From Mariniflexile maritimum (GTDB taxonomy: Bacteria > Bacteroidota > Bacteroidia > Flavobacteriales > Flavobacteriaceae), in assembly GCF_009746565.1 (NCBI RefSeq), contig NZ_WRPN01000002.1:372001-436000 (forward strand): a DNA stretch of 64,000 nt. Reading direction: 5' to 3'. Shown piece by piece: positions 1 through 7,209 of this stretch. How positions within the stretch are numbered: position 1 is the stretch's first letter; each line of letters begins with the position of its first letter. Position numbers and translations under genes: made by a program. The notes under the pieces were generated by a model that searched no databases, was not told the DNA's origin, and saw only the letters and a list, made by a program, of their open reading frames with translations.

Positions 1-952
1 GCATCCATTTCTGTAAGAAGCTTGCTGGCAAATCGAACTTGGTATGTTCTACCAAATACTCGGTGACGTCGTTTAAAAGTTTTTGGTCTGCTTGTTGCGT
101 GAATTGCTTTTCGGCATCCTCTTTAATTTTATCTTTTAATTCCGTTACCGATTTAACCAGATCTTTCCCAAAAAGTTTATCGAACAGTTCTTGGTCCAAC
201 TCGGCAAGTTCGCGTTTGTTGATTTCAGAAATGGTGAAGGAAACCTCAATGTCCAATCCGTGCACGTCATCATGACCCAGTTTCAAAGCGTGCATTAGTT
301 CGTGGTCGTCTTCATACAATCCTTTGGTTTGCAATGAAATAACATCGCCAACCTTGGCGCCAACAAATTGTTTTTCGGTCGCTTTTCCTTTAAATTTATC
401 TAAGGTTAGGGTTACTTTGTTTTCAATGTCGCGTTCTTCATTTTTAAAAACCCCTGTAATTTCGCTATCTTTCTCAACTTGGGTTTGCGAAATTAATTTT
501 CCGTATTGCTTTTGGATGCGTGCCACTTGTTCGTCAATCATTTTAGAATCGGCTACAATGTGGTAGTGCGTTAGGGGTTCCTTGCTGTTTAGGCTTACTT
601 CAAATTCTGGAGCTAGGCCTAATTCAAATTCAAATGAAAGCGTGTCGGCATCCCAGTTAATGGCATCTTGAGGCTTTGGCAGTGGTTGCCCTAAAACGTC
701 CAGTTTTTCTTCGGTAAGGTATTTGTTTAAAGCGTCTTGCAGTAGCTTGTTAACTTCATCGACCAATACCGCTTTACCGTATTGTTTTTTTACCATTCCC
801 ATGGGTACGTGGCCTTTTCTAAAACCGGGGATATTTGCTGTTTTGCGGTAATCGGTTAAGATTTTTTCCACTTTATCGCTGTAATCCTCTTTTGCGATAT
901 TTACTTTTACTACAGCATTTAATGCATCAACGTTTTCTCTTGTAATATTCAT
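1..952 (-). CDS. tig: Trigger factor, C-terminus beyond window
   Basis: Ribosome-associated chaperone and peptidyl-prolyl isomerase that meets nascent chains at the exit tunnel. Translating the minus strand from the ATG at 950-952 gives MNITRENVDALNAVV and an uninterrupted frame to the window edge (about 317 codons). The ribosome-docking loop reads GFRKGHVP, matching the family's GFRxGxxP signature. A stretch resembling the FKBP-like isomerase domain follows (GAKVGDVISLQTKG). Family members are about 440-450 residues, so roughly the last quarter is missing because of the window boundary, not because of a mutation. A well-formed promoter lies just upstream. Identification is firm. Confidence 0.93.
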   Translation of the reverse strand, partial: MNITRENVDALNAVVKVNIAKEDYSDKVEKILTDYRKTANIPGFRKGHVPMGMVKKQYGKAVLVDEVNKLLQDALNKYLTEEKLDVLGQPLPKPQDAINWDADTLSFEFELGLAPEFEVSLNSKEPLTHYHIVADSKMIDEQVARIQKQYGKLISQTQVEKDSEITGVFKNEERDIENKVTLTLDKFKGKATEKQFVGAKVGDVISLQTKGLYEDDHELMHALKLGHDDVHGLDIEVSFTISEINKRELAELDQELFDKLFGKDLVKSVTELKDKIKEDAEKQFTQQADQKLLNDVTEYLVEHTKFDLPASFLQKWM

Positions 953-1025
953 TTTAAATGATATGAAGCCTTAGGGGCGTTTTACGAACTATTTTATTTT
1001 TAAATATGTCATTAAAATTGGGTTG

Positions 1026-1056
1026 CAAAAATATAACATTTTTACAACCCTACAAA
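1026..1056 (-). promoter_or_regulatory. Promoter of trigger factor
   Basis: On the minus strand a -33 TTTG (1053-1056) and a -7 TATTTTTG (1026-1033) are separated by 19 nt. This is the canonical Bacteroidota sigma-ABfr spacing. It points at the trigger factor ATG about 75 nt downstream. Confidence 0.6.
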
Positions 1057-1079
1057 GTTTTTAACAGCTTGATTGTAAG

Positions 1080-1433
1080 CTATTTTTTGTCGTCTTTTAA
1101 AAGCGAATGTAGAAACGATTGCAATATGGAGAGTAGGATGCTAAACAAGATGGCTGTCCAGATGCTGTTTACTGCAAAACCATCGATTAATTTATCGGCC
1201 AGAAGAATGATTAAGGCGTTAATTATCAACAAGAATAGCCCCAAGGTAACAATGGTGATGGGTAAGGTTAAGATAACCAAAATGGGTTTTACCAACAGGT
1301 TTAAAACCGCAAGCACAATGGCTACAATAATGGCAGTAACAAAGGTGTTTCCGGATAGGGTAACGCCTGGTAAAAAATAGGCCAAAATAAATACGGCAAG
1401 GGCCGTTAACAAGAGTTTTAAAATGAGGTTCAT
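1080..1433 (-). CDS. Small four-helix membrane protein, phage-holin-4 family (PF04020-like)
   Basis: 117-residue, almost wholly hydrophobic protein with about four predicted membrane helices (roughly residues 3-20, 32-50, 55-80 and 88-112) and a lysine/aspartate-rich C-terminal tail. Length and pattern (LLVKPILVILTLPITIVTLGLF) fit the chromosomal 'phage holin family 4' or YvlD-like membrane proteins of unknown role. These are widespread in bacteria and not evidence of a prophage. Its ATG overlaps the stop of the upstream methyltransferase by 4 bp (1430-1433), so the two genes are probably translationally coupled. Function unknown. Confidence 0.75.
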   Translation of the reverse strand: MNLILKLLLTALAVFILAYFLPGVTLSGNTFVTAIIVAIVLAVLNLLVKPILVILTLPITIVTLGLFLLIINALIILLADKLIDGFAVNSIWTAILFSILLSILQSFLHSLLKDDKK

Positions 1434-2296
1434 ATAGAAAGTTTTTTAAATATTACAATGTCTTGGTATTCTTTTTTGGACGCATCCCTGATGGTGTCCT
1501 TCCAAAAACCATCAATCATCTTCACACATTCAAGGTTCGCCTTTTTTAGCATGAGCTTGATCTCGTTTTTGTGAAAAGCGATGTTGCTGGACTTAACGTT
1601 GTTGTGCATTAACCGGTAATTGTCTTTTTTATAGGGAAAGGCCATGGTGGCTTTTTCGGAAATAAAGGATTCATTTTCAGAATCATACAGAAAGAATGTT
1701 GAAAAACACAAACCCTCTGGTTTTAGTACTTTTTCTATTTCGGAAAAATAATGTTGAATTTCATCTGCCTGCATGTGGGTAAACAATGAAAATGATATGA
1801 TTTTGCTGAAGCTGTTTTTCGGATACGGAAATTGAAAACCAGTAGCTTTTAATGAGGATGTGTTATACAGATCGTTAAAGATTGGCACGTATTTAAAGTT
1901 GAAATTGGGGAAATCTGTTCCTATGCCGTTGTTGCACCAATCGACGCCCTTCTTTACAACATCAAAACCATCATAAGTGCCGTTTTGGTTAAGGTAGCCG
2001 GTTAAGGCAATAGCGGTTCTTCCAATACCGCTTCCTATATCCAAAATAGCGTCGTTTGGTTGAAGGTTGATGGTTTCCTTAAGCAAGTCCAATTGTTTTA
2101 ATCCTTGCTGTATGTAATTTTTGGCACTGGCCGGAGACCCCGTATATATAAATCCTCTTGCAGGAACGTAAGGGTGTGTTTTGCCTGTTATTTTGTCAAA
2201 AATATCTATGGGCAAATAATACAATCTGCGTATTAAAAATCTTTGACGCGAGCTTAAGCTGTACCAGAAACTCCTTAACTTCTTGGTTTTTTTCAT
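1430..2296 (-). CDS. Class I SAM-dependent methyltransferase
   Basis: 288 residues. A Rossmann-type SAM-binding core begins near residue 95 with the motif I sequence LDIGSGIGRTA, followed by an acidic post-motif (YDGFDVVKKGVDWC) and a motif IV/post-IV region (KIISFSLFTHM). The family methylates small molecules, lipids or proteins using S-adenosylmethionine. The sequence does not show the substrate. The N-terminal 90 residues are basic and carry no domain I recognise. It is the first gene of a two-gene unit with the small membrane protein. Cytoplasmic; no signal peptide. Confidence 0.8.
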   Translation of the reverse strand: MKKTKKLRSFWYSLSSRQRFLIRRLYYLPIDIFDKITGKTHPYVPARGFIYTGSPASAKNYIQQGLKQLDLLKETINLQPNDAILDIGSGIGRTAIALTGYLNQNGTYDGFDVVKKGVDWCNNGIGTDFPNFNFKYVPIFNDLYNTSSLKATGFQFPYPKNSFSKIISFSLFTHMQADEIQHYFSEIEKVLKPEGLCFSTFFLYDSENESFISEKATMAFPYKKDNYRLMHNNVKSSNIAFHKNEIKLMLKKANLECVKMIDGFWKDTIRDASKKEYQDIVIFKKLSI

Positions 2297-2339
2297 ATTA
2301 AAGTCATAAAGCTACTATTTAATTTCAACATAATGGCGG

Positions 2340-3104
2340 TTATTTTAAAAACCCCATTACCGTTTTAAAAAAATCTTTTGGGTTTTCGGCGTGCAACCAA
2401 TGGCCCGCATTGGCAATGGTTGCCAGTTTTGCGTTTGGAAAATGGTTTAAAATAATGGTTTCATCATCAGCACCAATGTATTCTGAACGATCGCCCCGAA
2501 CAAACAGGGTTGCTTTAGTGAAGGTAGCTTGTGCCGGCAAAGGCTCGCCCACTTCGGCGACTTCAGCTTTTAAAACCTGTAAATTCATGCGGATGCCTAA
2601 TTTTCCTTTTTCGACCCAATAGAGGTTTTTAAGTAAAAATTGCCTAGTGCCATAATCGGAAACATGTTTGCTTAAAAGCGCATCGGCTTCACTTCGGCTT
2701 TTAATTTTATCAAAATCTAAAGCGCAAAGACCATTTAATATGCCATCATGGTGAACAGGGTAAAAACGGGGTGAAATATCAACTACAATCAATTTTGAAA
2801 CAAGATTTGGATATTTCGTAGCAAATAACATGGCTGTTTTTCCGCCCATGGAATGGCCCAATAAAATAATTTCTTCAAGGTGGTGCGCTTCACAGTAATG
2901 TTTTAAATCTTCAACCAGCACATCGTAGTTAAATTCTTCACTGTGAAAACTATGTCCGTGATTGCGCTGATCGAGCAAATGTACCTGAAAATGGGCTTCA
3001 CTAAACTGCATGCCCAGTGTTTTCCAGTTGTCGCTCATGCCCAAAAAGCCATGGAGTATTACAAAAGGGGTGCCTTTGCCGATGATGTTGGAGTGTAAAA
3101 GCAT
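2340..3104 (-). CDS. Alpha/beta-fold hydrolase (YbfF-like esterase)
   Basis: 254-residue alpha/beta hydrolase. The oxyanion region HGFLGMSDNW lies at about 19-28 and the nucleophile elbow GHSMGG near residue 84 (catalytic Ser). A late Asp (VRGDRSEY) and His (NAGHWLHAENP) complete the triad. It resembles the short-chain acyl esterases YbfF/YtxM in length and motif spacing; substrate unknown. The gene lies 6 bp downstream of pdxJ and is surely co-transcribed with it. Cytoplasmic, with no signal peptide. Confidence 0.82.
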   Translation of the reverse strand: MLLHSNIIGKGTPFVILHGFLGMSDNWKTLGMQFSEAHFQVHLLDQRNHGHSFHSEEFNYDVLVEDLKHYCEAHHLEEIILLGHSMGGKTAMLFATKYPNLVSKLIVVDISPRFYPVHHDGILNGLCALDFDKIKSRSEADALLSKHVSDYGTRQFLLKNLYWVEKGKLGIRMNLQVLKAEVAEVGEPLPAQATFTKATLFVRGDRSEYIGADDETIILNHFPNAKLATIANAGHWLHAENPKDFFKTVMGFLK

Positions 3105-3110
3105 TGTGAT

Positions 3111-3842
3111 TTACGATTTACTGAATTCTGAATTGAGTTTACGAAGATACATTTGAATAACGTTCTCAATGCCCAAATACAAACTTTCGGCAATAAGCGC
3201 ATGCCCAATGGAAACTTCCAAGAGGCCGGGTATGTTTTCATTGAAATATTGAATGTTATCCAACGATAAATCATGGCCTGCATTTATGCCCAATCCCAAA
3301 TTTGTGGCAAGTTGGGCGCTTTCAGCGTATGGTTTTATGGCATTTTTATTCCCTAAAGCGTATTGGTGCGCAAAAGCTTCGGTGTAAAGTTCAATTCTGT
3401 CGGTTCCTGTGGCTTTGGCTCCTTCAATTTGCTTCAAGACAGGATCGACAAAAATGGAGGTTCTGATGCCGTTTTGTTGAAATTCCTTAATAACATCCAC
3501 TAAAAAATCCTTGTGTTTCAAGGTGTCCCAACCCGCATTACTGGTTATGGCATCTTCGGCATCGGGCACTAAGGTTACTTGGGTAGGTTTCACTTTTAAA
3601 ACCAAGTCCAAGAACGATTTTACGGGGTTGCCTTCTATGTTGTATTCGGTATAAACAACAGGCTTTAAGTCAAACGCATCTTGGTAGCGAATGTGGCGTT
3701 CGTCGGGGCGTGGGTGTATGGTAACGCCCTGGGTGCCAAAGCGTTGAACGTCCTTTGCAAATTGCACCACATTGGGCACGTTGCCGCCCCTAGAATTTCT
3801 TAAAGTCGCTATCTTGTTAATGTTTACACTTAACTTTGTCAT
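3111..3842 (-). CDS. pdxJ: Pyridoxine 5'-phosphate synthase
   Basis: 243 residues, full length. PdxJ condenses 3-amino-2-oxopropyl phosphate with 1-deoxy-D-xylulose 5-phosphate to form pyridoxine 5'-phosphate, the last step of DXP-dependent vitamin B6 synthesis. Seen in the sequence: the N-terminal LSVNINKIATLRNSRGG, then GVTIHPRPDERHI with the active-site His/Arg, the TLVPD segment, and the C-terminal NAGHDLS and EVSIGHALI motifs. First gene of a unit with the alpha/beta hydrolase. A -7-like TATTTTTG lies at 3862-3869 on the minus strand. High certainty. Confidence 0.95.
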   Translation of the reverse strand: MTKLSVNINKIATLRNSRGGNVPNVVQFAKDVQRFGTQGVTIHPRPDERHIRYQDAFDLKPVVYTEYNIEGNPVKSFLDLVLKVKPTQVTLVPDAEDAITSNAGWDTLKHKDFLVDVIKEFQQNGIRTSIFVDPVLKQIEGAKATGTDRIELYTEAFAHQYALGNKNAIKPYAESAQLATNLGLGINAGHDLSLDNIQYFNENIPGLLEVSIGHALIAESLYLGIENVIQMYLRKLNSEFSKS

Positions 3843-3929
3843 GGTTCACTGTTTTAAATGACAAAAATACAAAGTAGAACAGGCTTATATGCTTTTTTTT
3901 TGATTAATTTGCATGCATACAACTAGGTG

Positions 3930-4589
3930 ATGAATTTATCAAAATACATTATAAACGACATAAAGCCGTTAAAAAACACCAACAAAATTAGCGATTTGCA
4001 ATTGCTGTTCAACCAGTTAACCTATTCGCACATGCCGGTTCAGGACAAAAACAAATTCTATTTAGGCTGTTTTTCCGAGACCGATGCCCACTGTTTTGAA
4101 AAAGATAAAACACTGGGCGATTACAAATATGCCCTTGAGCCTTTTTTTGTGCGCGATAGTACTTTGTGGCTAGACGTTTTAGAGGCGTTTGCAAAAAATT
4201 CAACCAATATCATGCCCGTTTTAAACGACCAAAACGCCTATTTGGGTTATTATGAATTGAATGATGTGATGAATTTGTTCAGTGAATCGCCATTTTTCTC
4301 GGATGCCGGTGGGATTTTAATAGTTGAAAAAGGCATCAACGATTATTCCTTTAGTGAAATTTGCCAAATTGTGGAATCGAACAACGGCAAACTTTTGGGG
4401 GCCTTTATTTCTAAAATGGACATGGATGTTGTGCAGGTTACCTTAAAAGTTAGCAACTTGGGGCTAAGCGACATCATTCAAACCTTTAGGCGGTATAGCT
4501 ACCACATTGTATCTGGGCACGAAGAAGACAGCTATTTAGAAAGCTTAAAGGATCGATCGGATTATTTGAATAAATATCTAAACATATAA
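3930..4589 (+). CDS. CBS-domain protein
   Basis: 219 residues from the ATG at 3930; a GTG lies immediately before it at 3927 and the ATG is preferred. The first ~120 residues form a tandem CBS-like pair (LQLLFNQLTYSHMPVQD near residue 24 and LDVLEAFAKNSTNIMPVLNDQNAYLGYYEL near 88). The C-terminal ~85 residues look like an ACT-like regulatory domain (GGILIVEKGINDYSFSEICQIVESNNGKLLG). CBS modules bind adenosine nucleotides. It sits 5 bp upstream of nadK, so a link to nucleotide or NADP sensing is a reasonable guess, but the precise role is unknown. Confidence 0.78.
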   Translation: MNLSKYIINDIKPLKNTNKISDLQLLFNQLTYSHMPVQDKNKFYLGCFSETDAHCFEKDKTLGDYKYALEPFFVRDSTLWLDVLEAFAKNSTNIMPVLNDQNAYLGYYELNDVMNLFSESPFFSDAGGILIVEKGINDYSFSEICQIVESNNGKLLGAFISKMDMDVVQVTLKVSNLGLSDIIQTFRRYSYHIVSGHEEDSYLESLKDRSDYLNKYLNI

Positions 4590-4594
4590 AAGGT

Positions 4595-5479
4595 ATGAAA
4601 ATTGCCGTTTTTGGACGATTTTACAATGAAAGCACGACCACTTCCGTACAGCGGTTGTTCCACTATTTATTGGATAAACATGCCGACGCTTACATTGAAA
4701 CCGAGTTTTTCAACATTATAAAAAAAGAAATCCCAAATTTTGATGATTACAAAACCTTTAAAACCTTTGATGCTTTAGATGGGTCTTTTGATTTATTGGT
4801 AAGCGTTGGGGGCGATGGCACCATTTTAAGATCCATTATTTTTGTGAAGGATTTAGGAATACCAATCATTGGCATCAATACTGGAAGATTGGGCTTTTTG
4901 GCCACCATACAAGTCGATCAAATAGAAAAAGCCATCCAAAATATCATGGACGGCAAGTATAAAATATCCGAACGCAGTTTGCTCGCCATTGAAACACTGC
5001 CCGAGAATACCGAAATAAAGGCACTTAATTTTGCCCTCAATGAAGTAGCCATAAGCAGGAAAAACACCACCTCCATGATTACCGTAGAAACCTATTTGAA
5101 CGGCGAATATTTAACATCGTACTGGAGCGATGGCTTAATCGTATCTACCCCAACTGGTTCAACCGGTTATTCGTTAAGTTGTGGCGGCCCTGTAATCACT
5201 CCCGATACCAATAGCTTTGTTCTGGCGCCCATTGCACCGCATAATTTAAGTGCGCGCCCCTTGATTATTCCCGATTCAACCGAAATACAGCTCAAGGTTG
5301 AAGGTCGCGAGGAAAGTCATTTAATTTCCCTCGATTCCCGCATTGCCACCCTAGAAAATGGCACCATCATCAAAATAAAAAAAGCCGATTTTAAAATCAA
5401 AATGATCGATCTTTTAGATGAAAGTTTTTTAAGCACCCTTCGAAAAAAACTACTTTGGGGCGAAGACAAACGCAATTAG
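4595..5479 (+). CDS. nadK: NAD kinase
   Basis: 294 residues. Phosphorylates NAD to NADP in the cytoplasm. The diagnostic GGDGT (VSVGGDGTILRSI) lies near residues 70-75, followed by the second family motif LNEVAISR and the glycine-rich STPTGSTGYSLSCGGP near 188-203. Length matches the family. It follows the CBS protein by 5 bp. High certainty. Confidence 0.95.
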   Translation: MKIAVFGRFYNESTTTSVQRLFHYLLDKHADAYIETEFFNIIKKEIPNFDDYKTFKTFDALDGSFDLLVSVGGDGTILRSIIFVKDLGIPIIGINTGRLGFLATIQVDQIEKAIQNIMDGKYKISERSLLAIETLPENTEIKALNFALNEVAISRKNTTSMITVETYLNGEYLTSYWSDGLIVSTPTGSTGYSLSCGGPVITPDTNSFVLAPIAPHNLSARPLIIPDSTEIQLKVEGREESHLISLDSRIATLENGTIIKIKKADFKIKMIDLLDESFLSTLRKKLLWGEDKRN

Positions 5480-5731
5480 GCAATAATTTTAAATAAATGG
5501 TGTTTTACACTAATACAATTTACAGTGCAAACGTATTAGGATGTGTTACAGATAAAAAAACCACAAATCCACAAAAAATGTTGTTTAATGGAATTGATGG
5601 TTTATTTGAAAAAATTCATTTGGGGTTTTTTAAAATTTGTGGCATTAATACAGTGTTAGGCGTAAAACAGAAAAATTCGTGCATGCCTTGCATTGTTTTT
5701 TAACATTTACAAAAATACAATCCATCTCAAA
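5480..5731. other. Intergenic region between nadK and the envelope operon
   Basis: AT-rich stretch without a credible gene. A 68-codon open frame at 5497-5703 has no recognisable domain. The only structure I see is the promoter at its right end. Confidence 0.5.
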
Positions 5732-5763
5732 TTGTTTTAGGCTAATCTTATTTATTATATTTG
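5732..5763 (+). promoter_or_regulatory. Promoter of the DUF6089-uppS-bamA operon
   Basis: A -33 TTG (5732-5734) and -7 TATATTTG (5756-5763) are separated by 21 nt, matching the Bacteroidota consensus. The first ATG of the operon follows 17 nt after the -7 box, so the leader is very short. Confidence 0.6.
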
Positions 5764-5780
5764 CAAACTTTTGAATATTT

Positions 5781-6467
5781 ATGAGGCACATAACCATCTT
5801 GATATTAAGTATTTTAACCATCCAACTAAGCCATTCACAAATTAACGAACTCGGTGTTTTTTTAGGCGGTAGCAACTTTATTGGCGATGTAGGTGCAACC
5901 AATTTTATTGCGCCCAACAATCCTGCCCTTGGCATTTTATATAAATGGAACAGAAGCCCTAGACATTCCTGGAGGGTCTCCTTGATTTATTCTGATTTAG
6001 AGGCCGACGATAGCAAATCCGACGATCCACGGCGCCTTCAAAGAAACTACTATTTCAAATCGAACTTGCTGGAAATTTCCGCAGGCATGGAGTTTACCTT
6101 TATCGACTTCAATTTGCATACCGGCCGAAAAATAGGCACGCCCTATTTATTCACCGGCATAAGCGTTGCCCATCACGATAATTATTACTTTTTAAACGGC
6201 GTTCAAACCAGCGAGAACAATTCCAGTTGGGCCTACGGCATTCCCATGGCATTGGGCTATAAAACAAACATTCTGGGAGCCATTATCTTAGGGGTTGAAG
6301 TGGGCGCGCGTTATACATTTTCAGATGAATTGGAAGGTAGCATGCCAGATAGCGCCAATCATTTACCATACAGATTTGGCAATATCAACAACAACGATTG
6401 GTATGTGTTTTCGGGCATAACGCTAACCTATACATTTGGCGAAAAACCATGTTACTGTTACAATTAA
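5781..6467 (+). CDS. DUF6089-family outer-membrane beta-barrel protein
   Basis: 228 residues with a signal peptide (residues 1-19, MRHITILILSILTIQLSHSQ region). The mature part has alternating, aromatic-rich strands such as INELGVFLGGSNFIGDVG, GMEFTFIDFNLH and a C-terminal ITLTYTFG, consistent with a small outer-membrane barrel. In Flavobacteriaceae this family commonly precedes uppS and bamA, as here, so it is probably linked to envelope assembly. No biochemical function is known to me. The stop and the uppS start are 1 nt apart. Confidence 0.75.
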   Translation: MRHITILILSILTIQLSHSQINELGVFLGGSNFIGDVGATNFIAPNNPALGILYKWNRSPRHSWRVSLIYSDLEADDSKSDDPRRLQRNYYFKSNLLEISAGMEFTFIDFNLHTGRKIGTPYLFTGISVAHHDNYYFLNGVQTSENNSSWAYGIPMALGYKTNILGAIILGVEVGARYTFSDELEGSMPDSANHLPYRFGNINNNDWYVFSGITLTYTFGEKPCYCYN

Positions 6468-6468
6468 A

Positions 6469-7209
6469 ATGGATTTAAAAGAAACTGTTCAAAGCAAAAA
6501 CCTCCCCAAGCACATCGCTATTATTATGGATGGCAACGGGCGTTGGGCAAAACAACAAGGCATGATGCGCGCTTTCGGACATGAAAATGGCACCAAAGCG
6601 GTAAGGCAAACGGTTGAAGCTGCTGCTGAAATAGGCATTGAAAACCTCACGCTTTACGCCTTCTCGACCGAAAACTGGAACCGTCCAAAATTAGAAGTGC
6701 AAACCCTAATGAAGCTTTTGGTTTCTTCACTTAAAAAAGAAATAAAAACGCTTCAAGATAACAATATAAGGCTTGCTGCCATAGGAAACCTACATACACT
6801 GCCCAAAAAAGTGTATAACGAACTTCACGAAGTTATCGAACAAACAAAAGGCAATGATAGAATGGTTTTAACCCTAGCGTTAAGCTACGGCTCGCGCGAA
6901 GAATTGCTAAATACTGTTAAAGAGATTAGTATTAAAGTTAAAAATAATATAATTTCGCCCGAAAAAATTGATGAATCAATTATAAATGAGCATCTTTACA
7001 CGCGAAATTTACCAGACGTAGATTTGCTTATCAGAACCAGTGGCGAACAGCGCATAAGCAACTTTTTACTTTGGCAAATTGCTTATGCTGAACTGTATTT
7101 TACAGGTGTACTATGGCCAGATTTTACAAAGCAGCATCTGTATGAAGCCATTAATGAATATCAAAAAAGAGAACGACGATTTGGGAAAACAAGTGAACAA
7201 CTTAGCTAA
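6469..7209 (+). CDS. uppS: Isoprenyl transferase (undecaprenyl diphosphate synthase)
   Basis: 246 residues from the ATG at 6469. The frame is open 11 codons further upstream, but that start lies inside the DUF6089 gene and adds residues the family lacks. The enzyme adds isopentenyl units in cis to farnesyl diphosphate, giving undecaprenyl diphosphate, the lipid carrier for cell-wall and O-antigen synthesis. Motifs: IAIIMDGNGRWAK with the catalytic Asp, FSTENWNRP, and the C-terminal DLLIRTSGEQRISNFLLWQ followed by AYAELYF. Its 3' end overlaps the probable bamA start. High certainty. Confidence 0.95.
   Translation: MDLKETVQSKNLPKHIAIIMDGNGRWAKQQGMMRAFGHENGTKAVRQTVEAAAEIGIENLTLYAFSTENWNRPKLEVQTLMKLLVSSLKKEIKTLQDNNIRLAAIGNLHTLPKKVYNELHEVIEQTKGNDRMVLTLALSYGSREELLNTVKEISIKVKNNIISPEKIDESIINEHLYTRNLPDVDLLIRTSGEQRISNFLLWQIAYAELYFTGVLWPDFTKQHLYEAINEYQKRERRFGKTSEQLS

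Noticed and set aside
1080-1433. 'Phage holin family' protein as evidence of a prophage
   Set aside because: The family is common in bacterial chromosomes, and no phage gene lies near it.
5497-5703. 68-codon plus-strand frame between nadK and the DUF6089 gene
   Set aside because: No homology I recognise, no good start signal, and it lies in AT-rich spacer ahead of the operon promoter.
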